A stretch of DNA of 64,000 nt from Siphonodentalium dalli (lineage: Eukaryota; Mollusca; Scaphopoda; Gadilida; Siphonodentaliidae): positions 86,278,324 through 86,342,323 of the forward strand of contig CP136061.1 of NCBI GenBank assembly GCA_032622095.1, written 5' to 3'. Position numbers and translations under genes: made by a program. The stretch's first letter is position 1; the number at the start of each line of letters is the position of its first letter. Of the stretch, positions 1 through 10,821 are shown one piece after another. A model generated the notes under the pieces. It was not told the origin of the DNA. It made no database searches and was given only the letters and a program-made list of their open reading frames with translations.

Positions 1-370
1 TTTTTAGAACAGACCATTCGGGTGATACCATATATCGATGTAGAGCATTAGACTGTTCATTGGCTAAGAACCGAACGCTAAATGTCCCAATTTGATTTGT
101 TGTATAGTTTTATCCCATAGTTATAAGCGATAGTGAGTATAAAATTTATTTGTGACAAAATTACACCTTAAAAATTCTGGTCTCTGTTAACAGTAACCAC
201 TATTGTTCGTTAGCTAAACAACCACACCTTTTTAGACCAGAAAATATTCGAAATAAAATTAATATTAATCGATAGAAGCATTTCTGGACAGGAGTCTTCG
301 TTTCAGGTCTAATATTTTCTACTCCGGTAACTATATAATACATGTTTACAAATAGATAATCCACCTTTAA
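1..370 (-). repeat. TTAA foldback MITE, truncated by window edge
   Basis: This is the reverse-oriented copy of a ~528-bp family that recurs across the window. It ends at the family terminus ATCCACCTTTAA. It contains the family segments 'ggtctctgttaacagtaacc', 'taaaattaatattaatcgat' and 'gataatccacc'. The first part lies outside the window. It is diverged from the full copies at 3.6 and 11.5 kb, for example 'aaatagataatcc' instead of 'aaagagataatcc'. It has no coding capacity. Confidence 0.85.
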
Positions 371-964
371 CGAAACAAAACAACTTCAACAAACGCTAAA
401 ACACACGATAATCGATATCAGACAACAATATCAAAGACAAACACATAAATAAAGCAAATAATGAGCGTTTGTTTCACTTCTGTGCGGACAATTAAAACAG
501 CTGGAAAATGTCTGTGACCATGGCAACTTTTTTTTCAGAGCATATGAGGCCATTATAGCAAAATATTGTCAACATATATTATCCATCCTTCCAAATTACG
601 CGAACACAAATCTGGAAGCTCGATGAGCCATGTCCGTTTAATCCACAACAGAGGAGAACATATCGGGCGGTGAACGCGTCTCTTCGACATTTCATGTTGG
701 TATTCAGCGAGAACTAGATTGACATTTTGGAATTATGTTTCCACCCTATGACGGTTCAATGCCCCTCATTTTGTAAGAATATATCTAACACTTAAACAGA
801 ATGATAAATACACTTTTAATGTTGTCACATTAACTACTATATGAATACCCTGACTCTCGTATCCATATAAATATGACAGGTGAGAAGATATAATTGTTCC
901 AGTGAATTAATTCCTTACCATTTGTCGATGTTGTGAAATGTGAACGCCAAAAGTTCATTAGAAC
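371..964. other. AT-rich stretch, nothing recognised
   Basis: I see no reading frame of useful length, RNA gene or clear repeat in this stretch. It separates the edge MITE from the tandem repeat that follows. Confidence 0.5.
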
Positions 965-1770
965 GAATTATGGAGATGACTATACATAACTTTGAAGGAT
1001 ATAGGCGACTAAAACTTTCTGCTAGTGTTCCTCCACTCTTTCCATCACTGATCCAAATGGCGTCTTTAACCCAGGTGATTTGATTCCTAGCATCGTTGGA
1101 GCAGAACGTGTATCAATTTGGTGGAAATTAGTGCCAAACATATTCGTATCAGCTTTGTTGCCCATCCCCTCCACATTCATGACTCGAACGGCGCCACTTT
1201 TGACATATTTAAACCACGTCCATCAGACCCCTGAAATGATGGAGATGAGTATGCATACATTTGGTGGTAATCGGCAACTAAACAGAGTATCATCAAATAA
1301 TTTAGTGCCCCCCCCCCATATCTCATCTAAATGGGCCCAATTGGCGTCTTTAAATCACATGAGTGGATTCCCCGTACACGGAGAAGAACTTTGTATCAAT
1401 TTGATTGAAGTCGGCACTAAAAATATTATCAATTTTCTCTCCTGCAATGCACTCCTGGCTCGAATGACGCCATTATGGAGATGAGTATGCATAAGTTTGG
1501 TGGTATTTGGGCGACTAGACAAATTCTTATCAAATTTATTTCCCCCTCCCCAATCTCTCATCCAAAACGGCACCATTTTGACTTCTTTAAATAACACAAT
1601 TCGACTCCTTGTATCTTGGATCAGAATATGTATCAATTTGGTGGAAATCAGTGCTAAAATTAGTGTTAACAATGTGGGTGCCCCTCTCCCCTTCAATGCA
1701 ACTAACTCGAACGGCGCCACTTTTGATGATTATGCATAAGCTTGGTGAAATCGGCGACAAAAATGTTCAC
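965..1770. repeat. Degenerate ~235-270-bp tandem repeat, about three units
   Basis: The phrase 'tggagatgagtatgcata' or a close variant starts near 969, 1239 and 1475, with a worn fourth start near 1722. Each unit also holds 'tatcaatttggtggaaat' and 'ggcgtctttaa' or variants. The open frames here (80-134 codons) come from shared repeat sequence and match no protein I know. Units are well diverged, so the array is old. Confidence 0.6.
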
Positions 1771-3030
1771 TGCGCTTCCAACTTTTATACCCTTGACAAC
1801 AAAATCTTCACTTTATAAAATTCTAACCCGCACCATTATCTTCCTCGTAAAAAGCTACCCCTGTTTGACCCCATGTGTGCCATCCATGTGGTCCCCGTAA
1901 TGGTCTTTGTTATCCTTCATCCAATTTTCCTATCTTCTGATTGGCTGAGGGGTTCGTCACATGGCGGGCCGCAAATCACTTGTTAACATTTCGACAGTTG
2001 TTGACCGCTCAGCGATTACCAGTAAACATATAACTACGAAAAACTCAACTAGCAGGGATTCCCTCACAGCTCTCTGATAATTTCCGAAAAAATGCTCATT
2101 TTATAAACCCCACTGTTTCGCAACAACCGCAAACTGTGGTGTTTGCTAATTCGCATAATTGTTGTTTTTAATTTGCAATTAAAGCTATGTATAAATGGTG
2201 TTATCACGGACATAAATCCGTTACAATGTGTAATGTTCCTATTGGATAAATTATAAATACCGTGGAACAAATAGATAAACCTTATTATGCAGTTGGTATG
2301 TATAGTACAGACAATTGCACACACGGTATACATACGTTACAAATACGTTTCTGTACTAAGCTCTAAATTGACAATTTCCTTTCGGCTATACATTCCTCAG
2401 ACTTCACAGTCATATACCCTTATGTTGCACAACAGTCTGTAACAGTTGTCAATTTCTTTTTGCACCACTACAATGTGTTAGTTTCACATTTAGCGTTCTC
2501 GAAATTAACACGTCTAACCAGGTCTAAATGCGCCTTTACGCTTATTTAAAACGAAACCGAACATTTCGCCGCATGGCTACTCTACTTCGGAATTGCTTTA
2601 CTCCTCTTTCCGTGAACCGATTCCCACCATGCGACCAGCAAACTGACCGGACAATAGCTGTGCAAATGCTTAATTGATCCAAAAATGTGAATGTTTTATT
2701 TTCTAAACAGCGAGGATTCCAACATGAAATTAACTCTTCGAACTGGAATCAAGAATATACGCGCGCACTTAGGCCTGACATTCCAGGTCTCGAGCGGGCG
2801 ACAAATCGCAAATATAGATATAGATTTGTTCGCCATTGAGCTATGTAAAACCGCACTGATACGGTGAAACTCTTTCTTGCATCATTTTGACAACTACAAA
2901 CAAATATTGTCTTAAATATCGCATTTATACGAGCGCAAATTGGTTCCCTTTATGGCTTGCTAAATATGTTCATTCCTTGAATGCCTTCCTCTCATATCAC
3001 TGATGCGGGCGATAGTCGACGAGTAGATGT
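1771..3030. other. Non-coding stretch, no gene recognised
   Basis: No protein, tRNA or rRNA is recognisable. Around 1938-1952 there is a CCAAT-box-like 'tctgattggctgagg', but no downstream coding exon supports calling a promoter. Confidence 0.4.
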
Positions 3031-3736
3031 TTTATTGACCTCCATCATAGGAGAGTATATATACAGCTTTTCTGGTGTTCACATGCTTCATGATCAAATA
3101 TATTTAAATATGTATATACAAACTAAAAGGAAGAGAGATAGACAGAGCGCCTAAAAATAAACACACAGAAGAAAATAAAACAACATTTATAAGCGAATAC
3201 AAAAATAAAAGAAAAAAAATACAGTGAGTAAATAATATTTTAAAGGTGGATTATCTCTTTGTAAACATGTAATATACAGTTACCGGGGTATAAAATATTA
3301 GATTCGAATCGAAGACTCCTGTCCGGAAATGCTTCTATCGATTAATATTAATTTTATTTCGAATATTTTCTGGTCTAAAAAGGTTTATTGACCTCCATCA
3401 TAGGAGAGTATATATACAGCTTTTCTGGTGTTCACATGCTTCATGATCAAATATATTTAAATATGTATATACAAACTAAAAGGAAGAGAGATAGACAGAG
3501 CGCCTAAAAATAAACACACAGAAGAAAATAAAACAACATTTATAAGCGAATACAAAAATAAAAGAAAAAAAATACAGTGAGTAAATAATATTTTAAAGGT
3601 GGATTATCTCTTTGTAAACATGTAATATACAGTTACCGGGGTATAAAATATTAGATTCGAATCGAAGACTCCTGTCCGGAAATGCTTCTATCGATTAATA
3701 TTAATTTTATTTCGAATATTTTCTGGTCTAAAAAGG
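3031..3736. repeat. Perfect-looking 353-bp direct tandem duplication
   Basis: The segment beginning 'tttattgacctccatcatag' at 3031 starts again at 3384, and the two 353-bp copies look identical by eye. Each unit ends inside the 5' half of a TTAA MITE, which continues past the second unit. The near identity implies a very recent event or an assembly artefact. Confidence 0.85.
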
Positions 3737-4120
3737 TGTGTTTGTTCAGCTAACGAACAATAGTGGTTACTGTTAACAGAGACCAGAAATTATATTGTGC
3801 AATTTTGTCACAAATAAACGTTAATTATACTCATTATCGCTTATATCTGTGGAACAAAACAATACAAACAACAAATCTGTGACATTTGGCATTCGTTGCG
3901 TAGCCGTAGGAACAGCCCAGTGCCCTATATCGCAATACGGTCTCATCCGAATGGTCGGTTCTAAAAATAGTAACATAAATGGGCCCGATTTAATATTCGA
4001 AATAAAATCAATATTAATTGATAGAAGCTTTTCCGGACATAGGACTTCAGTTCATATCTATTATTTTATACCCACGCAACTATTTAAAATTTGTTATTTA
4101 AAGAGATAATCCATCTTTAA
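3593..4120 (+). repeat. TTAA foldback MITE, full-length copy
   Basis: This reference-quality copy is ~528 bp. It starts TTAA-AGGTGGATTATCTC and ends GAGATAATCCATCT-TTAA, so the termini are inverted and the flanking TTAA is duplicated. The arms stay complementary for well over 100 bp: 'gcttctatcgattaatatt' on the left pairs with 'aatattaattgatagaagc' on the right. A TTAA target is typical of the piggyBac and Kolobok superfamilies. No transposase is encoded, so it must be mobilised in trans if at all. The 5' part lies in the 353-bp tandem duplication. Confidence 0.9.
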
Positions 4121-4262
4121 GTTATTTACTACGAATTTCAATTCTCACAGTTCATCACTCGCCAAATTTCCCCATTTATCCAAAAATCTTTATTTGGTTT
4201 TCAGTGTTAAATATTTGTCCCAGCTGTAAATATAAACGACAATTGATATAAACATAATTATA

Positions 4263-4799
4263 TTAAAGGTGGATTATCTCTTTGTAAACATGTATTATAT
4301 AGTTACCAGAGTATAAAATATTAGATCTGAATCGAAGACTCATGTCCGGAAATGCTTTTATCGATTAATAATAATTTTATTTCGAATATTTTCTGGCCTA
4401 AAAAGGTGTGGTTGTTTAGCTAACGAACAATAGTGGTTACTGTTTACAGAGACCAGAAATTTGTTTGTGTAATTTTGTCAGATTTTGTCACAAATAAACG
4501 TTAATAATACTCATTATCGCTTATAAATATGGAATAAAACAATACAACAAATCAATTTGGGACAAGTGACGTTCGGTGCGTAGCCATATGAACAGCCTAA
4601 TGATGTATATCAATATAGGGTAGCACCCTAATGGTCTGTTCTAAAAATAGACAAATAAACGGTCCCAATAAATATTCGAAATAAAATCAATATTAATTGA
4701 TAGAAGCCTTTCCGGACATGGGTCTTCAGTTCATATTCATTATTTTATACCCACGCAACTATTTCAAATTTGTTATTTAAAGAGATAATCCATCTTTAA
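4263..4799 (+). repeat. TTAA foldback MITE, full-length diverged copy
   Basis: Both inverted termini and flanking TTAA are present. It differs from the 3593 copy by many substitutions and small indels, such as an extra 'cagattttgt' around 4480. It is therefore an older insertion or a separate subfamily. Confidence 0.88.
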
Positions 4800-5359
4800 T
4801 AAGATCCAAATATAAGTTATTTTTTTTGGAAAATATGGCTAATATGGGACATTTCTATTGAACTTCCAAGATGTTGGCAAAAATCTAAGATGGCGGCCGA
4901 TTTGGAGGTGGCTCCACATCCAAGAATTTAATAATTGTGAAAAATGGTCTAAATCGACTCCAATACAAGGAAAACCATATTTACAAACACTTTACCCTAC
5001 CTCCTAAAACTCGAATTTCGGTATTGTGGACATTTCGTTACCCAATACAAATAAACAACATGCGTAACAAACGTCATCCTGAAATGTGACCTTACCTCAT
5101 TTAATTTACAAAAAATATCTGTCCTGCCAAATTATTCATGACACGAGCTATAGGTAAAGACAGCGGGTCGTTCGGGGGTGAAACCCGTAGATCACCCGGT
5201 TTTCGTCTCATCTAGATATGACACAGGGGTTATTCACATACTATATAATTATGGTTCTGCAGATTGCATGATATATATTGAAATTAGAGCAAGTTCTCTG
5301 AAATTCAACAATGTTGCAAAAACAGTATTTTGTTCAATGAATTGCAACAGCTGTATATT
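4800..5359. other. Spacer between MITEs, nothing recognised
   Basis: AT-rich sequence with no coding or RNA gene signal. It includes 'caagatgttggcaaaaatc'-type text found in many animal spacers, but nothing I can name. Confidence 0.4.
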
Positions 5360-5749
5360 TAAAGGTGTGTTTGTTCAGCTAACGAACAATATTGGTTACT
5401 GTTAACAGAGACCAGAAATTATATTGTGCAATTTTGTCACAAATAAACGTTAATTATACTCATTATCGCTTATATCTGTGGAACAAAACAGAACAAACAA
5501 CCAATCTGTGACATTTGGCTTTCGTTGCGTAGCCGTAGGAACAGCACAGTGCCCTATATGGCAATACGGTCTCATCCGAATGGTCGGTTCTAAAAATAGT
5601 AACATAAATGGGCCCGATTTAATATTCGAAATAAAATCAATATTAATTGATAGAAGCTTTTCCGGACATAGGACTTCAGTTCATATCTATTATTTTATAC
5701 CCACGCAACTATTTAAATTTTGTTATTTAAAGAGATAATCCATCTTTAA
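5360..5749 (+). repeat. TTAA foldback MITE, 5'-truncated
   Basis: The copy begins abruptly at 'aaaggtgtgtttgttcagc', in the middle of the family consensus, and runs to an intact right end ATCCATCTTTAA. The left arm is missing. It is very close in sequence to the 11462 copy. Confidence 0.85.
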
Positions 5750-5913
5750 ACTCTATGCCATGATTTTGTGGTGTGTTGATGATATATCAAAGGTAAGTGG
5801 TTAGATTACACTTTGTCTTAGTACAACGGTGGAGTGATGGTGGCCTGACGATTAGAGAGTGCATTTATCTTAGTGCTGGAGGAGGAGGAACAATATATCC
5901 AACAAATATCACA

Positions 5914-6627
5914 TCAACACGGGAGGTCACCAAAATGAATTTTCTTATGTGACGTCAGATGGCCTGATTGGGTAAATGCTTTCTGGCACATATCGCACTG
6001 ATACGGGCGATCGTTAGCGTGTATCCTTTTGTGTGCAGTTAAAGTGCTTGACAAAGTGAAAGATTTCCCACAAATGTCACATTCATACGGTCGATCCCCT
6101 GAATGGATTCGCTTATGTTTCGTCAGGACGCTTGCGTCAGTGAATGCTTTCTCGCATATATCACATTGATACGGGCGGTCGCCGGAATGAATTCGCATGT
6201 GTCTAGACAACGTACTTGAATCAGTGAACGCTTTCTCGCATATATCGCACTTATATGGGCGATCTCCGGAGTGAACTCGTTTGTGTGAAGTCAAATTTCC
6301 CGACGCGATGAATGATTTTTCGCAAATATCACATTGATAAGGGCGATCCCCGGTGTGGCACCTCTTATGTCTCGTCAGGACCCCCGCTGTAGTGAATGCT
6401 TTCTCGCACACATCGCACTGATAAAGTCGATCTCCTGTGTGTATCCTCTTGTGTGAAGTCAAGCTTCCAGACTGCAAAAATGATTTTTCACATATATCGC
6501 ACTGATACGGACGATCGCCGGTGTGGATCCTCGTGTGTACAGTCAAAGTTCTAGACGTAGCAAATAACTTTCCACAAACATCACAATGGTATGTCCGGTC
6601 ATTCGAGTAGGTCCTACGTTCTGCCAT
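5914..6627 (-). CDS. C2H2 zinc-finger protein, eight fingers, intact
   Basis: A 237-residue open frame starts at an ATG (MAERRT...) and ends at a stop. It consists of eight consecutive C2H2 fingers after about 12 leading residues. All Cys and His ligands are present, and the spacing is the usual C-x2-C-x12-H-x3-H. Linkers read TGDRPY or SGDRPY in place of the classical TGEKPY. No KRAB, SCAN, BTB or other accessory domain is present. Such proteins usually bind DNA in the nucleus; the target cannot be read from sequence. The start is supported by paralogous arrays at 27.9, 41.3 and 54.2 kb, which begin with a similar MAE- leader directly before a finger. This is the only uninterrupted member of the family here. 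It lies head to head with the nuclease gene at 7053. Confidence 0.85.
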   Translation of the reverse strand: MAERRTYSNDRTYHCDVCGKLFATSRTLTVHTRIHTGDRPYQCDICEKSFLQSGSLTSHKRIHTGDRLYQCDVCEKAFTTAGVLTRHKRCHTGDRPYQCDICEKSFIASGNLTSHKRVHSGDRPYKCDICEKAFTDSSTLSRHMRIHSGDRPYQCDICEKAFTDASVLTKHKRIHSGDRPYECDICGKSFTLSSTLTAHKRIHANDRPYQCDMCQKAFTQSGHLTSHKKIHFGDLPC

Positions 6628-7052
6628 GATGATTAAAGGGGCAACACTTGGTCAATCGCTTTGTTTCTTTGTTCCCAGCGTGTGAAAAATATATGGTATT
6701 GAATAATGTGCACATTTGTTGGGCGTTCGATTCAGTTTACGTTCAATCAAGGCCTGTGTCTCGTTGGACGGTGTTCACGCATGCGTATCTTCTCATATAT
6801 GGCACGAAACATGAGCATCGAAAACTATATATCTATTTGAGGTACCTTGGTACCCTGGTACACCTTGGTACACATGTTACACGCCCAATCTAGCGGCCAG
6901 TTTCACGTCAGCCCTATACTCGTTTTCATGATTACCCGGATGTAACTCTGCGAGTAGTAGTTCCGGTCTGCGAGACCGCTTTGTTTACATTCGCACAACA
7001 CGCTTCTCGCTCAATCAATCGCTCGTTTATTTTCAAATTGTACGGTAAAAGT
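6628..7052. promoter_or_regulatory. Divergent intergenic region, likely shared promoter
   Basis: Only 425 bp separate the start codons of the zinc-finger gene (leftward) and the SAP/YqaJ gene (rightward). The interval is less AT-rich than its surroundings and carries short repeats of 'ggtacc' and 'cttggtac' near 6841-6875. A bidirectional promoter is inferred from spacing; I see no convincing TATA box or initiator. Confidence 0.45.
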
Positions 7053-7693
7053 ATGCCACCAAAGGCCGATAAAAACATCAAGACACCGAAAACGTACAAG
7101 GAGGTTAAGAACCGATCGTATGTTAATTTGTTACGTTTGTGTAAAAGCCAAGATCTGCGTGTCACGTACGACGAAGCAGGGAAAGGTGCTATCCCGAGAG
7201 ACGCTCTAGAAATTCTTGTTTGCGATCGCCTAGGAGTGTCTACTGTTGACTTTAAAGATGGTGTTTCACAACGAGAAGAGAAAAAACCTCGTTTAGACGA
7301 TCACTGTTTGGACGAAAAGGAATTGGTGGAGTTCAAAAAACTAATGGCACCTTCTGACGTCCAAGCACTGACTGGCTGGACAAAGACAATTTCTTCACTC
7401 CCTGAACTTGACACCAGCACTGTCAAGAAATATCTCCTAAGATCAAAGAATCCAGAATTTTCCAGGGAAGACTTGAAGAGGTATAAGCTTTCAAGGCCAT
7501 ATGCACATTTGAAAGCAAAACACATTCATAATGTTATGGTTAATATGTTGCCAGAAAGTAAAACATTTTGTGTTGTGAAAGGACAGTGCCTACCTTCACA
7601 GAGTACTGAAACCAGAAAAGTAAAATGGCTTCAGGTTGTTCTGGACAAATCTACAGGGGATCCATATGGTGCATTCTGTGTGTGCACAGTCGG
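7053..7693 (+). CDS. SWIM-like/YqaJ protein, exon 1 (SAP-like N-terminus)
   Basis: The first exon starts at ATG 7053 (MPPKADK) and runs about 213 codons to a strong donor CGG|GTAAGT. Residues ~20-60 resemble a SAP-type DNA-binding helix pair ('LLRLCKSQDLRV'). The end reads 'DPYGAFCVCTVG', the first CxC half of a SWIM zinc motif (CxCxnCxH). Animals have multi-copy uncharacterised proteins with this order: SAP-like region, SWIM motif, then a YqaJ/lambda-exonuclease domain. I recall them as often transposon-linked. The open frame extends upstream of 7053 without another ATG. The donor is phase 2, which matters for exon 2. Confidence 0.7.
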
Positions 7694-8100
7694 GTAAGTT
7701 AAATTAATACTCATTCTATAATAACTGCATGTACTCTACATGTATGTTTATATATATTTTTTCTTCATGCCGTTATATTATTATACAAAGGTATTATCAC
7801 ACTGATCACACCGCAATCACCATATCAACTTATCAAGTTGATATATGAACATTGGCGGTTTTAGCGTGAGCTGTTAAGCTCTATTTATATATAGAAATAC
7901 TTAAATAATTGTATTCTAAATCTATAAATATATGGGTAACCGTAAGGTCCATTTAAGAACTTTTACCTGTACCGGTACATACATTAAGGAATGTGTAGCA
8001 TTTCGACAATGTGTGCCGATTGCTGTTTAGCTTCAAATAAAGTATAATGGCATGAAAATACATGCAGTAGTATAATTTCTACATGATTAAAGATTTTTAC

Positions 8101-8276
8101 TCCTCGACCGACAAATTATGTTGGAGCTCTGCTATTTCTGTTATGTGAACTGATGGCAAGTGGGGAAGAGCGTCTTAAAGATGATGTTTCATGCACTGAC
8201 ACATTATGTGAATGGACCCAACCAAAAGGGGCACATGTGAACCCACTGGAGGCTCAGGACATTTCAGTCAAACAAG
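8101..8276 (+). CDS. SWIM-like/YqaJ protein, putative exon 2 (defective SWIM half)
   Basis: A ~55-codon frame reads 'TNYVGALLFLLCEL' followed by 'CEWTQPKGAHVNPLEAQD', the usual continuation of SWIM proteins of this type. The donor is CAAG|GTAAAC (phase 1) and joins exon 3 exactly in frame. Two things are wrong at the 5' end. The expected CxH zinc pair reads T-N-Y, so both ligands are gone. No AG gives an acceptor matching the phase-2 donor of exon 1 without meeting the TGA near 8084; the AG at 8092 is one base out of phase. The gene may be decaying here, or the real splice differs. The 5' boundary is approximate. Confidence 0.5.
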
Positions 8277-8296
8277 GTAAACTAGCTGGAATCAGT

Positions 8297-8448
8297 AGCT
8301 TCTAGGAACACATTAACAGTTATTCCTTGAATAGAACTACATGTACATGTACATTGTATTCCAAATACCACAGCCTAAATTACACACGTACATGTACTAG
8401 TACATGTAGTTATATTCAATGAATGACTGCTGAATTCCTAGAATCTAA
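8297..8448. repeat. Intronic inverted repeat (small MITE-like hairpin)
   Basis: The left side 'gaactacatgtacatgtac' pairs with 'gtacatgtactagtacatg' on the right. The pairing extends outward through 'ttctaggaa' and 'ttcctagaa'. It sits in the intron between exons 2 and 3 of the nuclease gene. Confidence 0.6.
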
Positions 8449-8564
8449 CTAATACATATATGTACATGTATTAAAGATGGAATTGTTGAAGATAGTTAAA
8501 GGATGAAATGTCACTAAATATTCAATTCAAATTTTAATTTATTAAATTCATTATCAATACTATC

Positions 8565-8804
8565 TATGGAATACAATTATGGCCACTTCCTAGTGGTGCT
8601 TCTGGTGTACACCGGAAGCACCAAAATATGATGTGTTGCATGTTTTGGTGCGCCGAAAGCGACACAATTGCCCAAAGGTGTGGAATTATGGTGCACATTT
8701 TGTCGCTTCTGGTCGCTTTCGACGTGCAACTAATGGCACATGTTTTGGTGCTTTCGACGCGCAACAGAAGCGTCATTAGTAAGTGTCACTAATAGTATTC
8801 CATA
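8565..8804. repeat. Intronic hairpin MITE with possible TA duplication
   Basis: The ends TA-TGGAATAC and GTATTCCA-TA are inverted, and the imperfect complementarity runs about 38 bp inward. The size is 240 bp. It lies in the same intron as the previous hairpin. A 70-codon reverse frame across it is incidental. Confidence 0.7.
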
Positions 8805-9011
8805 ATTATCAAATACAATTCACATGTTTATAATACTAATTGACTCAAATGGCTTGTCTTTCAAATAATATATAATAACAAATGTAAATACATCTATGTG
8901 GCTTTGCAACTATGTCTTAAAAACAATTTACATGTAGATGTATACAATTTTGAGGTTTTCACAATATTTATTTTTCTTTGAAGATGCCATTATATTGATT
9001 GCTTTTTTCAG

Positions 9012-10552
9012 ATGGCACATCAGACTCAGTTCTTCTGAGTGTTTATGCTGGACAAGTGGCACCCACGCTTTCTAAGGAGGATGAATATCAACGTGTGCTG
9101 AAACTGCTCTATGATGTCCGAAACGCTAACCTTGCTTCATCTATGCCACCAATTGTTCATTCTGTCGATTTGAACAAGTTCCGCCCGCAAGCCATGCCAG
9201 AACCAAAATATCAAACCAATTTGGCAGATAAGTATACAGATTTTGATCTTCCATACTGTGCAAACATAGAGATCTCTACATACCCAATGCCAGTCTATAA
9301 ATTCCAAACCAATCAAATGTTAGTGGATATTAAAGAGTTTGTATCATCCATCACATTTTCAAGTTTTGATATCTGCAAAATTGAAGAGCTGGCACGGCAG
9401 CAAAGCTTTAGTGAAGAATGGTTTGAACAGAGGAAATGTGCCATAACTGCCAGTAAGTTTCGGAAAGTTATAAACTACATGACCAATATCAGTTCATCAA
9501 AGACACGTGGCAACGCCGATGTTTTGGTTGATGACATCATGCAATACAGCAATGATCGTGAACTTTATAAAAAGGTATCTGCTATATCATGGGGAATAAA
9601 AAACGAAGCACGAGCTCTGAGTAGTTATCTAGCACAGATGAAACAAAATCATGATGATGTTATGCTGGAAAGACCCGGACTCTTAGTACACTCCGAGTTT
9701 GGATATATTCGAGCGAGCCCGGATGCATTCATATCATGCTCATGTCATGGTAAAACAATTGTAGAAGTAAAATGTCCATACAAGTGGAGAAATGAAAATC
9801 TTCATGAACTTGCGGTCAATGGGCAAATAGACTACATACATTCAGACGAGAACAACCTCTCACTTAAAATGAAAACACGTGAATATCGAGACCAAATCAT
9901 TGTTCAACAAGCTATTTCAGGTGTTTATACAGCGGAAATGTTGCTTTGGTCCAAAAAAGGCATTCTGTTGGTAAACGTGCCATTTGATGAAGCTTATTGG
10001 GACAACACAGTTCTGCCCTATTTGAAAGACTTTTTCCTGATGTTCGTAGCACCAGAGATATTAACACATAAATTAGAAAATAGAGATATACTTGCAGCTG
10101 ATTCTTCATGTGATGACAGTGTAATTGTTATACAGTCATTGGAATCAACATCTAACAACCAACAAGTACATGTACATGAATCTGTTCCACATAGTGACGT
10201 TGATTCGCAGAGTGCATGTGTGACATCTCATGTTGATTCAGAGGTAACACAGCCAGAAACATTTGTTGACTCAGGAGATGCTGCTTTAATAAATGACAAT
10301 GCAATTTTGGGATGTTCGAACAAATGTAAAGACAATAAAGCATCAAATTATTCAAAAGTGAAAGGAAAAACAGTTGAATGTAATATGAATGCTGATGAAA
10401 ATTGCAATCCCGGCACCCGGTACCATCTGATCTGTGAAGGATTCCGAAGATTACCAACAGAAATCAACTGTATGAAGTATGCTTGTATGAAATGCAGACT
10501 GATCTGTTCTGATCAGAACACACTGAAAGAAAATAATGGTTTCTTCGGGTGA
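9012..10552 (+). CDS. YqaJ/lambda-exonuclease-like nuclease, terminal exon 3
   Basis: The acceptor TTTTTTCAG|AT joins exon 2 in frame and gives about 513 codons to TGA. The middle third is a YqaJ-type (PD-(D/E)XK) nuclease: 'WFEQRKCAITASKF' near 9417-9460, 'WGIKNEARAL' near 9590-9620 with the metal-binding Glu, 'IRASPDAF' near 9707-9730 with the Asp, and 'VEVKCP' near 9761-9778 with the Glu-x-Lys pair. All catalytic positions look intact. 'DQIIVQQAISGVY' and 'WDNTVLPYLKDFF' follow as in the family. The last ~150 residues are polar and end in a Cys-rich tail ('CMKYACMKCRLIC'). Phage relatives are 5'-3' exonucleases; the role of animal versions is unknown to me. Confidence 0.75.
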
Positions 10553-10581
10553 TGTAATTTACTGTGAATTCATTATTCATA

Positions 10582-10809
10582 CAGTAATGCCCTAAGTAAT
10601 TGACCACTTAACCACAGCAGAATTATGGGTAATTTTTCAGGATTTAGTCGGAAATATGGCTTGTTGCCATTCATCGGAAAGCTCTCGCCGAGACTTTCTA
10701 GTTCGAGAGCTTTCCGATGAATGGCAACAAGCCATATTTCCGACTAAATCCTGAAAAATTACCCATAATTCTGCTGTGGTTAAGTGGTCAATTACTTTGG
10801 GAATTACTG
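10582..10809. repeat. 228-bp near-perfect palindrome, Tc1/mariner-type MITE
   Basis: The element starts CAGTAATGCCC and ends in the inverted form GGGAATTACTG, flanked by TA on both sides (10580-10581, 10810-10811). The two ~110-bp arms are almost identical and meet at a small loop near 10690. A TA duplication and CAGT- ends fit non-autonomous Tc1/mariner elements. It lies 30 bp after the nuclease stop codon, so it may form part of the 3' UTR. Confidence 0.88.
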
Positions 10810-10821
10810 TATATTTAAATG

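Noticed and set aside
1080..1818. Frames of 69-134 codons in both directions
   Set aside because: They lie in the degenerate 250-bp tandem repeat and overlap each other; no protein similarity.
2780..2830. tRNA-like text 'ccaggtctcgagcgggcgac'
   Set aside because: I could not fold a cloverleaf with anticodon and T arms around it.
3849..4109. 86-codon frame (ending LFKICYLKR) kept in five MITE copies, plus a shifted one at 58407
   Set aside because: In these copies it starts at GTG rather than ATG, overlaps the inverted arm, and is stopped or shifted in the copies at 37415 and 4263. Shared ancestry of young copies explains it.
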